A stretch of DNA of 26,867 bases from Dissophora ornata (lineage: Eukaryota; Mortierellomycota; Mortierellomycetes; Mortierellales; Mortierellaceae): NCBI GenBank assembly GCA_025201705.1, contig MU617019.1:1-26867 (forward strand), read 5' to 3'. A program made the translations under genes and the position numbers. Below the pieces are notes generated by a model that saw only the letters and a list, made by a program, of their open reading frames with translations, had not been told where the DNA came from and did not search any database. The first letter of the stretch is position 1, and every line of letters starts with the position of its first letter. This document shows, in pieces, positions 8,373 through 20,000 of the stretch.

Positions 8373-11300
8373 CTAGGCAGATGGTTGAAAGTTGGACGAT
8401 GATCCATCATTCTCAAATTCACTACAATCGGCACCATATCCGTGATGTTGATGCTGGGGAACATACGCATCGTCAGCTCCTTCGCCTTCAGGCTCCTCCG
8501 CCACAGGCACCATCCGATCGCCACCATAGTCTTCCCCATATATGCTCTGTCTGTGGACAGGAATTCCGTACTCATCGTACTGCATCGTCTGCTGCTGCTG
8601 CTGCTGCTGCTGCTGCATATGCATTTGGTGGTCATGTCCGTTAGCGAGGTAATGGTGATCGTCATACTCTTGACTCTGATGAATGTCATGGCCCTCTGGG
8701 AATCCCTCGACAGATTGCTGCATGCCCTCTTCTTCTTCCTCTTCGTCATCGAAATCAAAGATCGCCCCATAGTTTGTCAACAGTGTTTCGATCACTCTGC
8801 ACTGCATGCCCATGTCTGCTAGATCCTGGACTGCATCACTGCCCCCGCTCGTGCTCGTCAATGTAGGTCCAAAGATCAATCCGATGTTTGAAGGGCCCAT
8901 CATGTTCACTGCCCGGTTTGCTTGCACACTAAAAGCACGACGGGGCGAGATGTTAAATAGAATACAGTGTCAGTGTTTTCTGTCTACAAGAAAAAAAACC
9001 TCCTCCCCATGGAATGACAATAAATAGCTACGCTTACCGGTTCAAATGGCACATCAGGAACTTCAAGGTAGCGTAATTTGGATCAGGAAGCTGATTCGTG
9101 ACCTGGTGCAGGTTCATGAGCTGCAGAGCAGGATCTTCGATGCTGGCTGCTTTGATGAACTCTGGATACAGTTTCCGTGTCAACAATGGCTCCGGTAGCT
9201 CACGGAACCAGCTCTTGAGCACGCCAGCAACACTATTGATATCTCCACAATTCTCCTCGCTACTCAAATCAACCGCAGAGCAATCTTGAAGACATCAAAA
9301 ACACCATATCAAGTTAGACCGTCGATTTTGAAAAAAACATGAGGGAAATTATGCATAATTGCAAAAGGAGATGGGCTCCATACCTCGGTCAAAGGCAGAT
9401 CTCAATTTGTTAGTTGCAGAAAGCATTCCTGATACGCGATAAATCCCCCTGGTGTGCATGCCTAATCCAAACAAAGAGCTGTCAGTACTATACTCTTCGG
9501 AAGAACCTTCCAAACCCACAACGCAATCATAGCGATTTTACCGAAACGCTCGATAGCCTCTGTGCACTTCACAACAATCTCGGGCAGGTCATTCTCATCT
9601 CTGATCAGCTGCTCCGCAAGGTCGCATCCAAAGATAGGTTTAGGGTTGATGATTGACTGTGCTTGCGCCGACTATTGCAGCCGCAAATAATATGTCCACG
9701 TTAGACCCTTGATCCTCCACATGAAATAAACTGGGTGTTTCTGCCACTACATGATCATTTTTTTACCATGAGGTACTCTTGATAAGGTGCTGCCTCCTTT
9801 GCAACTGGGGTTGCTTTGGTCGAGTAAGCCTGGATAAAGGCCTGCAGATCCGAGTCCTTGTTGATCAACACTACACGATCTCGCATTCCTAGGTCTGTCG
9901 TATCCCACAAGTCAGCGGATTAGCGAACGGTCTTCTTCAATTTTTTTTCTTCCGAACCACAGACCTCCACACAAGCACAACTCTTACCAGAGTTGTTGAC
10001 GGGATGCAAGATGATTGCATCCTTCATCATGTAGTCCTCATACATGTAGCCATAGCGCATCAAGTAATACTGAAGCGTCAAATCCGATTCATCAATCGTG
10101 TCCTTGAGATTCTATAAACGTAGAAATATATCGCATGTTTGGCTATGACTCTCCAAGAAACATTGTAGTCACTCGCGATACCTCTGCAGGTTCTCGAAGC
10201 ATCTATTTTCCTCTCACCTTCAGGATGCTGGGCAAAGTATGCGTAAAGTAGTACTGTCGTGTGTCGTTCGTCCGAACAAGCTGCGACTTGTACTGTTCAT
10301 GCGCAGCTGTCGCCTTGGCTTTTGCCTCCTCTTCCTGTCGGTGAAGCTGCTCGCGAAAATGCCGTCTCTTTAGGTTAGCGACATGGACTTAAACTATGAC
10401 AACACAAGGAATCTTGCTGTGCAGTCGAAGAGAGAGTCTTACCTGACTGACTGACTTTGGCTGCCTAAAGATGCTAATGCCTTTTGTCATGGTCTTCTTG
10501 GACGCAGTGGGATCAGCTGCCTTCTGCAGGATAGTGCGCTCCCATTCCTCTGTGAGTGAATCGTATTTCTGCTTCGCCTAATCCCGACAATGACCACATT
10601 ATCAAGATTTGAAACCATACTTTAGATCTCGTTTCCCATATCACGTCCTTTGTGGACACTTTTCGCCTTCTTCCCCCCAGGTTACCTTTTCGAGGTTCTG
10701 TTCATGTTCCTGGACGATCCTCTCCTGCTTTGCTCCTGCTTCTTTAAACTACCGTCACGACAATAAAAGATCAGTATCTCTTTTTGCTTTTTCGGCACCC
10801 TCTCTCATCGCTCTGACCATATGCCTCCCCTTTTAAAAAAAAATCAGTACCTGCTTGCGACTACGATCTGTCTCCTTGTAAATTGTAGACAGTTCTTCAG
10901 ACACAATCTGCAGATCTCTAGAAAGCTCCAGGCGATTGTTTCCTAGGCGCTCATGCATCTCCAGGATATGAGTCCAGCAATCTCCATAAGTTCCCTGCTT
11001 GAAGTGCGCCTGATTGTTAGCTGCGTCGGGTTGTTGGCGATAAGAGTCACGTACTCCTGTAGCGAGCTTGAGGATGTTGGTCCCGTACTCTGCTTCCATG
11101 ACAGAACGCTTCTTCACGAACGATATCAAATCCTGGCCAAAAGAAAAGAAAAGAAGTTTGGAGCAAAATTAGGTGAGTAAAACATGGATCCCTGGTATCC
11201 CTGGTATTTCCGAAAAAGCTGACACCCTGACATATACAAGATCGTCGGCTAAAACGCACTTTGCAAGAATGAAGGTTCTGCTTGACGCGCTCGAGCAGGA

Positions 11301-11940
11301 TCGGTAGGCCAGACTAAACACCCATTTGCAAATAAAATATCATAAAAAGGTTCAGTAAGAGAGAGCATCTCTCCTTTGGGAAGTATATAAACCACACGCG
11401 TTGTGTGACCTCCCCCCTGTCGACAGAAACCCTTACGTCGAGATCAGTCAGGTGCGTAATGAGCATGCTAGTGTCGGAATCTGCATCCTTGAGATCACTT
11501 TCGCCGTACTCGATCCCAGTCGAAACCAGCGACTGACCGTCCACAAGTGCATCCTCGTCCGCCTCATTCAAGGCCTGTTGCTGTTGTTGTTGTTGTTGAA
11601 AGCTCTCTGTGGAGTATCCTTCGTGCTGCTGCTGGTGCTTGGCCAAATCCTCTTGAGGTTGGAGGAACAGCATCGAGAAGGGTCGTGACTTTTTAGGCGA
11701 CTTTGGCGTGTTGCTGCTGATGCAGTTGCTACTGACGTTGGAAGGCAAGGGCTGTTGCTGCCCTGGATATCCTTGGTGGTGCGTGTGGGAAAGGAAGGAT
11801 GAATGGGTGCTGTTGAGGGTGGTGTTGCTGCTGTTGCTGCTGTTGAAGGAAGACGGAGTGGCGACATAGAGCGACTGGGTCTTGGCAGCCCGTCGCTCTG
11901 CCTTCTCAGCCTTCTCTGCGGCAGATCTTCCGGTAAGCAT
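8373..11940 (-). CDS. RGD1: F-BAR and RhoGAP domain protein, Rgd1-like, 12 exons, 809 aa
   Basis: GTPase-activating protein that switches off Rho-family GTPases at curved membranes; yeast Rgd1 acts on Rho3/Rho4 in polarity and cytokinesis. Exons in order: 11940-11437, 11313-11260, 11132-10851, 10748-10686, 10577-10443, 10346-10218, 10111-9988, 9894-9767, 9671-9542, 9461-9384, 9284-9038, 8928-8373; all GT-AG and in frame. The acceptor of exon 6 is ambiguous: AGs about 10356, 10350 or 10347 all keep the frame. Residues 1-168 are Ser/Asn/Gln-rich. The F-BAR domain spans about 169-430 (LLERVKQNLHSCKDLISFVK; EYGTNILKLA; YGDCWTHILEMHERLG). RhoGAP spans about 484-690 and contains the arginine finger GIYRVSG (Arg 525), NKLR, VAGVLKSWFRELPEPLLT and NIGLIFGPTL. 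The tail is acidic, then Gln/His-rich. No DEP domain, which favours Rgd1 over Rgd2. Confidence 0.9.
8589..8615 (-). repeat. Pure CAG9 run coding polyglutamine
   Basis: Nine uninterrupted CTG triplets on the + strand, read as nine CAG codons (Gln9) in the C-terminal tail of the RhoGAP protein. It is a pure triplet tract and therefore likely to vary in length between strains. Confidence 0.9.
11575..11598 (-). repeat. Mixed CAA/CAG run coding Gln8
   Basis: Eight Gln codons in the N-terminal low-complexity region of the RhoGAP protein, mostly CAA with two CAG. Unlike the pure CAG run in the tail it is interrupted, so it should be more stable. Confidence 0.85.
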
Positions 11941-12716
11941 ATTATCTGTCGTATGTTGGAAAAGTCTTTTTGGTTGTTGGAGCGAGTTGAATGGGAATCA
12001 GAATCGGAATGCAACAAGGAGAGTGAATGGGAATGACAACACACCGCAGAGAAAAGGACGAGAATAAGGAGCGAGGCAAACCCCGTGGAGGGGGAGAGGC
12101 ACTTTTTGGTGTTTGCAGCGTATCGATGCCACGGCCCTTTCCACCCGTCATTGGCGCATCAAACAAATGACCACCGAAAAAAAAGGGGCAGCGGATGATG
12201 ATGACAAGGGGAAGAGGAGAAAACGCGTCTACTCCATGTCAGTGTCCAAACAGTATGACTATTAATATACACAGCGTCGATGCATCCTGCATTTGTGGCA
12301 TCGCATGCATCCAGGTGGGCGCTGTGTTGCCCGTGGCACAGCAGTGCAGCAGCCAGACAAGGCACAGCACCAAACAGCAAGGAGACGCTGACATCTTGGA
12401 TTCGTTCTATCTTTAGCACTCTGTCGCCACATTTGCCCCTGGAACATACTTCAAGAACGACACGTTGTCCGATAGATCCTAGCAACGGTAGTCCGCGCTT
12501 CCATGTAGACCATGACAACATCCTGAATTAGCGACGTGTCACCTGGATCCACGCAGCCAGGAGCTGGCAACTAATCAATGAGCTGAAGAATAAAGATTCT
12601 ATTGCAATCAAATATGCTAATGTACAGGGCAGAATAGAAGTTCTATGTGCACAGATGCCATCCATGATCCATGGCTGCTGCTGCAGGAAAGGGGGGGGAA
12701 GAGTATATGTCTCCGT
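11941..12716. other. RhoGAP promoter and AAA gene 3' region
   Basis: No gene seen. Both neighbours are on the minus strand, so the left part should be the RhoGAP promoter and leader and the right part the 3' untranslated region of the AAA gene. A minus-strand CCAAT lies at 12150-12154, about 210 bases before the RhoGAP ATG. Small open frames occur here on both strands, but their translations are Pro/Ser or Cys/His-rich without family resemblance. I see no clear AATAAA for the AAA gene. Confidence 0.5.
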
Positions 12717-15700
12717 TCACTGCCTTGCCTTGTCTGCTGAGGACCCCACTGGCGATGTTGACGACGAATGCTCAACCTCGAACCCAATACCTTTGTTCAC
12801 TTTGCGTCTTCCCTTTCCACCATCGCCATACAAACCATCCCACTTCCGCAGCTCTGTCAAGCTGTCCATGTTTTCTGAACACGACGGCGTAATCTGTGCA
12901 AGAGCTTTTTCGAAATGCCTCTTTTTGATAACACGCACAGGAGTCGAGGAAATAGAAGACGCGCTTCTTTCCGAATTTGATAAAATCGATGCTCGGTCCT
13001 TCTTGTACTGGTTCAGCAGCGGCGACAGATCCATCACCGTATCCTGGGACTTTCTGTCCTTATCGTCCGACGCTGCATCCGCTTGCTGCGATGAACTCTC
13101 TCCCGTTGCGGACTGCAAACTCCGGACCTCATCCTCAACATCCTCGCGCACAGATGTCAAAGCGGCAGATACACACAAGTTCTTGAGATCGCTGCCCGAA
13201 AAGAACCCAGTCTTCTTGGCTAGATCCTTTATGTCGACGCCATCCTCCAGCTGCTCTTGTCCCAAGTAAACTTTCAGGATCTGTTCTCTTGCCTGCTCCG
13301 ATGGCAGATCAACCAGGATTCTTCTAGGCATTCTTCTCAGAACAGCATCGTCCAGTTCAAAGGGCCGGTTCGTCGACGCCATGACCACAATCCCTTGGTT
13401 TTGTCCGCTCGACCGCAGTCCATCCCACTCGACCATGAACTGGTTAAGAATTTCGCGCTGACTAGAGTTCCCGCCCCCACCGCCGCCTCCAATGCCACCA
13501 TGTCCTCTGGCCCGGAAAATGGAGTCGACCTCATCCAAAAAGACCACGCAGGGCGACAGCTTTCTTGCAAGACTGAACACTGCGGACACGTTCTTCTCGC
13601 CCTCGCCGACATACATGTCAAAGATGTCGGACGCCTTGATCTCCAGCATCCTTGCTCCTGATTCCTTGGCCACAGCCTTTGCTAGCAGTGTCTTTCCAGT
13701 TCCCGGTGGTCCAAAGAGCAACAGTCCTGAGAGAAATTCGTTTTGCAACAGACCATATGAAAAGAGTTGGGGTCTTATCAAGGGCAGTGTAATCATGGTC
13801 TGAAGAGTTTGGATGGTTTCCGGCGGGATGATAGTGTTCTTGAAAGTCGTCTTGATTTTTTCTAATGGCAAGTAATATGTAAGTAATTACATATGAACCG
13901 CTTCGTTTTTCGCAAGAAAAATTTGATATGGGCAACACCCAAAGATCAGTAGATCTACAACATACCTGGATCAACGATACTGCCCAATAGCTTGCGTTCG
14001 TAACGACTATAGTCCTCAGGATTGAACAAGGGCTTAGGTGCGGGTGTAGCCAGTAATGTTGATTTCGGGTTCAACTGCATCGAGATCTTTTTCCGAAGCT
14101 TCACGTTCTCAACTGATGTCTCTAGGGCATCTTTGACGTGCCTCTCCGAGAGCGTGGCGTCTCTAGATACAGTTCCATTCTGATCTACCTCACTCACATA
14201 CAACGATCCTAGGGCATTAGAAATGATGCGGTACACCTTCCCGAAGCCCCAGACCTCCGAATCAACCCCAGCGAGCGATCCAAAAACGGTCAAGGGTGGT
14301 TCTCCCTCAGAGAGAAGACCGCCTCTGAAGCGCAAAACCGCGCTCAGGCTACGGCAATTAATTTCTTTGATCCTATTCGCCTTATCCCGCTTCAAAAGCT
14401 TTGCGTTTTCCTCAGCTTTCTGCAGCTGCAAGCCCCAGTCTACTGAATCAGAGGCATCTGATGATCCTGCGCCAGTCGGTGGTAAGAACGGCGGGATTGC
14501 GATGTGATTGTAACTCTGGGATGATCCCGGAAAGGTATCAAATGTAAGAGAGGCTAGCGATATTTGGGCATATTGGTAATTACGATTTTCCTGGCGGTGT
14601 CCGTCTGGCCATTGCTGCTTCTGTAGGATATTTGTCGTTGGTGTAGGCACGAGGAGTTCTTCATCCACTGACGTTACACTGTCACCGCTATTGGGTAGGT
14701 TTAAAACCTCATCATCGTATTGTCGCTGCGTTGACAGCAAAGAAGGTGAATGTCCTGCAACAACCATGATGTTGTGTCCTGCCTTGCGGAGAGTGAGCAC
14801 AGCATTGGCCAGGCCCGGGAGTAACATGCTGCCGAACGGAGAGGGAAGGATGTCTGCGATATCCTTGAGGTACAAGACCTTTGGCAACGACTTTTCGCGG
14901 GTCGTCAGACGCGACGATCCAGATGACGGGGTCAAAGGTGCTGGTTCCGCCAAGAGAAGTGCAGTCCAAAACTTTCCAAAGTTCTCCTTGAGTACGGGGT
15001 TGGTTGTCGAGGATACATACTGACCATTTTGATAATTTTGATTTTGGGTTATGAACATTCGAAGGCTGGTGTCGTTATCTCGTTCATCGTTATCCTCGTC
15101 CTCATCGGCGTCATCGTCCGCACCTGCGGCAGATACATCGAGGAAATCCTCCATGTGTTCTACTGGGACGGGGGCTGCGACGAAAGGATTGAATCCGCGG
15201 GCCAGGTGGTCGATAGGCCATGGATTGCCTATGGAAAGCGACAGATCGATCGTTATAAGTTCGACTGGGATTTCAGGCTGCATGGGATGGCATACAAGGA
15301 GCTATCCTTACCAGTCCCTTTTTTGTTGAAGATATCCGGCGTGAGCTCCATCAGATCCTGCATATCGATGGTGACGACATCAGCGCCAATCTTTTTTGCT
15401 GCAGCCATTGTAAGTATCTCCAGCATCTGGGACGAGCCCTCGGACGGTGAGCTAAGGATTATGTTATTGTGTCGAGCAGGCATTCTTTGGATAAAGGTCT
15501 GAGGCGAATTGGGCGAGAGAAGGCACGACGCCATAGTACTCTGAAGTTCCTTCAGGATGCTGTCGTGGACATGGTAGGGGAGCGCGGCGATGTCATGATT
15601 GTTGGACGAGATCGGGTGATAGTGCGTCGCAAGAAAAGACTGCGGGATCGAGGGCACGTAGGCGCCTGCTAATGAGGAGGATGACTTGCCTGCCCCACGC

Positions 15701-16449
15701 TGGTTCCTGAGTCTCCGCCTGGTGGGGGCTGTAGAGGTCGACGGGTTTTGTCGCGAGTTGCTGGTGGAAGGAGCCTCGATGGTGCTGTTGCCGCTGTTGC
15801 TGCTCGAGTCCGGTGTGCCGTTAGCAGGCAAGGAAGGCTCTCCAGAGGACGAGGGCGAGGGCGAGGGGGCAGGGGCGGAGGAGGGAGCGGAAGCAGGGTC
15901 GGTGGCGGACGATGAAGCTCGGGATGAGCGATGGAATGCCCGAGATCTGGAGCTCGTGGAGATCAGACCGAGCAGCACTCTCCTGTCTGTGGCAGGGGCG
16001 GCTCGGATCTGTTGAAGCACAAAGGGGGCACGGGCCCGTCTCGGCAGGTGTGTCTTTGCGGCCGCGCTGATCAGCGACAGCATGAGGAGACGATCTAATG
16101 GAGGAGAATGGAGAATGGCTGATGATCGGACGGAGCGTCCCTGCGCTCTGCGTGTGTGCAGCGCTTGAATAAATAACAATGGCGCGCAGACCGCGTTGGC
16201 CGGTATTATTGGCTGCTGCTGGGAGACAGCCTCGGCGAATACGGTTGCCGCCAAGACGGACCACCCAACAGAGCAGACAGGGAGACGCGACGCATAGATG
16301 CTTTGCAGCACAGATACGCCTCTGCTCCGATAGAATGGGTTTGACTGCATGGCTGATCCACCATTGCTGTAAACAACCGTTCCTGATGGCCTTCTTCCTA
16401 GGGGTGTCACCGGGGCAACATTCCCCCTGTCGATGACGAACATGGCCAT
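12717..16449 (-). CDS. Large AAA ATPase, Msp1/ATAD1-related, probably mitochondrial, 3 exons, up to 1193 aa
   Basis: ATP-driven unfoldase or protein-extracting ATPase of the AAA family. Exons: 16449-15312, 15264-13966, 13861-12717; both introns are GT-AG and in phase 1. The single AAA module lies at about residues 813-1060: Walker A GPPGTGKT (about 863-870), pore-loop stretch MYVGEGEKNV, Walker B VVFLDE (about 918-923), sensor MASTNRP, and arginine fingers in LRRMPRR (about 988-993). The lead-in EKIKTTFKNTIIPPETI and the MPRR signature fit the Msp1/ATAD1 branch (meiotic clade). A glycine-rich insert (GGIGGGGGGGN) follows Walker B. The first 810 residues match no domain I recognise. An internal ATG at 16083 opens a segment rich in Arg, Ser and Leu (MLSLISAAAKTHLPRRAR) that looks like a mitochondrial presequence; a start there gives 1071 residues and may be the true one. 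The C-terminus is Ser-rich and charged. Confidence 0.85.
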
Positions 16450-17013
16450 TATTCAGGGGTGTGCCGGGTGTTGTGCCATGCTCTCTCCATCCGCGTCGCT
16501 GGCTACAGCGGGTGACAAGTCGGTCATGACATGCCACCCCACCCCCTTTTTTTTTTCTTTTTTCTCTTCATCACAGCCGTGCCATGGCTGGGCGATAGTC
16601 ATCCCTCTGCGTCGCTCCCCTTGCGTCCTCTCCTGGTCGATTCCACCTTCCACCTGACAAGCACCAATTGCTGCCCACATCCACACAGATCGCTCCTCTC
16701 CCCCTTGTCTCTCCCTCTTTTCATTTTCTCTTTCTTCTTTGTTCCCTTTCTACCACACTCCCCTCCATCTTCATTCCACTCTTCTTCGAGTCCGCAACAC
16801 ACACGAAGGACGACAACGAAAACACCACTAGCAACCTTTCTTACTCCGTCTCCCACTTTCTCTTGAATTGCACAGCTTGGCCGTGGAAAAAAAAACAGTG
16901 TGGCATTTAGGACTAAAATTCATCACGGACCGCCATAATATTATTCTTCATATCCAACATTCCCCCCGGACATCTGAAAGTAGATATCGTAAACGAGTGC
17001 TGGCTGTGATCAC
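16450..17013. promoter_or_regulatory. Divergent upstream region between the AAA and myosin genes
   Basis: The AAA gene (minus) and the myosin gene (plus) start at opposite edges, so both promoters should lie here. From about 16540 to 16865 the + strand is strongly pyrimidine-rich (long T, CT and CTC runs), typical of a fungal core promoter and leader. A CCAAT is present near 16666 (+). If the AAA protein starts at the inner ATG 16083, the region extends to 16084. No convincing gene is seen inside. Confidence 0.55.
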
Positions 17014-20000
17014 ATGGAGGACATATCCAGCCAACGGTCCACAGCCTACCGCGGCGTCGTCGTCGATGCTGTGGCCCAGGCTGCATTTAACGAAAAGAAG
17101 TGGGTCTGGGTCGAGGACAAAGAGGAAGGATATATTGCCGGTTGGATCGCAAGAGAAAACGGCGATCAGGTCGAGGTTCACTTGAACAATGGACTGGTGC
17201 GTGCAACACTTGAGCCCTTTGTTGTTGTTTTTCTCATATGTTGTTTGAGGAGGAGAATGTGGCAAACTTGCTATTGTTATGGTTATTGACCCTCTCTCTC
17301 TCTCTGAATGCCGATCTATTTTAACATTGGGCTGGACACGATGCATGTTGCAGGTCAGAACAGTTAATATCAATTTGACGGGCAAGATGAACCCGCCAAA
17401 ATTCGATAAGGTCGAGGACATGGCCGATCTGACTTATCTTAACGAGGCCTCTGTGGTCCATAATCTCCGACTGCGCTACCATTCAAACCTCATCTATGTA
17501 AGTCCGCGCCGTAAATCCCTGTCTCCAGGACCACTTATGCAAGTGCGCGTGTGCTCAACGGGAATATCTGTTGGCGTGGGGGTTCTTTTTTATCTCGTAG
17601 ACATATTCCGGTCTGTTCTTGGTCGCAGTCAACCCATATCGCAAGCTGGGCATCTACACAGACGAAGTCGTCCTTGCATACAAACACAAGAAGAGGCACG
17701 AAATGGCGCCGCATATCTTTGCAGTGACAGACGCAGCCTACCACGACATGCTCCAAGATCGCGACAACCAGTCGATCCTCATCACGTAATGAAGCCAAAG
17801 TGGAAAATACATTTTTGTCGATAAAAAAAACGTGTCATACGACAAATGGACACTACTGCGCATGGTCCGCGCCTCGTCTCCTTAGTTTCCCCAGCTGACA
17901 TAGGGGGGTATTTGTTTTTTTTTTGCTTCGATCCCCTGTTTTCGAAATAGCGGCGAGTCTGGCGCAGGAAAGACCGAGAACACAAAGAAAGTTATTCAGT
18001 ATCTTGCCTCGATCGCCTCTGACAAGAACAACAAGATTGGAAAACTCGAGCAGCAGATCCTGCAAGCAAACCCCATCTTGGAGTCCTTTGGAAATGCGCA
18101 AACCATCCGCAACAACAACTCGTCGCGTTTTGTAAGTCTCATGAAAAAAAAAAAAGGAAGCATTACCCCTAGGTCACGTTGTATTGGGTAACCCCCTGGT
18201 CCTTTTTGTTAATTTTCAAACCTTGTTTTAAAACATTTGCATGAACACAGGGAAAATTCATTCGGATCGAGTTCACGTCTTCAGGCCACATTGCAGGAGG
18301 CAACATTGAGCGCTACCTCTTTGAAAAGTCGCGTGTTACCTTCCAGACCCCGCAAGAGCGAAACTACCACATCTTTTACCAGCTGATGGCGGGAGCCCCT
18401 GCGGATGTGAAGAGTAAGCATCGCCTCATGACTACATCGCTCTCTTCCCGTTCTTTCTACCTGTCTTGCCTTTGCCTAGACTTTTTAGAGTGCAGAACTA
18501 ACGCGCCTGTCCGAATTGACTGACCTCTGTTAGAATCGCTCTTGCTGGATGGAAACCTCGGTGATTATGGCTATGTCAAGAACTCAAACCACGTCATTGC
18601 TGGTGTAGATGACGGCGAGGATTATAAACTTCTCTTGGTATGAAAACGCACTGGTATCGACTTTCCTCCCACCCGCTCCTCGCTATTAAACACCCTTCCT
18701 TCAAAATCTCGCGCTACATAAATAAAAAAAAATAGGAATCCATGGATGTGATGGGCTTTACGAAACAAGAGCAACATAACCTGTTCCGCGTCATTGCTGC
18801 GATCCTGCATCTCGGCAACATCTCTGTCACACAGGACCGATCTGACCAAGCACAGATCAGAGACACGTCCGTAGCTGAAAAAGTCTGTCACGTCTTAGGA
18901 ATCCCACTTTCGGAGTTTGTCAAGGGATTGTTAAAGCCCAAGGTCAAGGCCGGCCGCGAATGGGTCGTTCAGGCAAGGACGGATCAACAGGTCCTTTACT
19001 CAGTCGAGGCTCTGTCCACAGCGTTGTATGAACGCATGTTTGATTCGATTATCGCAAGAATCAATCAAGCGATTGATACCCCTGGCAAGAAGTTCACAAC
19101 GTTTATTGGCGTGCTCGATATTGCTGGATTCGAAATCTTTGAGGTGAGTTGCCACTGAGCATATTTATCGATTGGGATTTGAAAGTGGACCATGAATTTC
19201 AAACTAACGCCGCTTTGCGAAAATATGTTATTCTACTTCAGGTCAACAGTTTTGAGCAGCTTTGCATCAATTATACCAATGAGAAGCTCCAGCAATTTTT
19301 CAACCACCACATGTTCATTCTGGAGCAGGATGAGTACAAACGCGAGAACATCGAGTGGCAATACGTAGATTTCGGACAAGACTTGCAGCCTACGATTCAA
19401 CTGATCGAGGACTCAAACGTAAGTTGCATGGAACACCCCAGAAAAATTGCCCACCTGTGACGATATGACACTCACCCATTTTTTTTATACAGCCCATCGG
19501 TATCCTATCATGCCTAGATGAAGAGTGTGTGGTCCCCAAGGGAACTGACAAGTCATTTTTGACCAAGCTTACAACGCTTTGGAGAGGCAAATCCAGCAAG
19601 TTCGAGGCCCCTCGATTCCAGGAAGGCTTTATTCTTCACCATTACGCCGGCAAGGTCGAGTATAGAACAGACGGGTGGCTCGATAAAAACAAAGATCCCC
19701 TGAACGAGAACATCACAAGACTGTTGGCCCATTCGAGCGAAAAATATCTTGCATCGCTTTTCTCGGATTACCTGGTTGAGGAGGAAGATTACACTGTCCG
19801 GAACAGAGCCAAGAAAGGAGCCTTCCGTACAGTTGCCCAGAGGCACAAGGAGCAGTTGCGATCACTGATGGACCACCTCTACGAGACCAGACCCCACTTT
19901 GTGCGTTGTATCCTTCCCAATGAGGAGAAGCGCGCGGGAAAGATCAATGTGCCTTTGGTCTTGGATCAGTTGCGGTGCAATGGTGTCCTTGAAGGCATTC

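Noticed and set aside
15821..16537. 238-codon minus-strand frame overlapping the first exon of the AAA gene
   Set aside because: Same strand and different frame as the AAA exon; the translation is irregular, and openness in two frames is explained by the GC-rich, stop-poor sequence.
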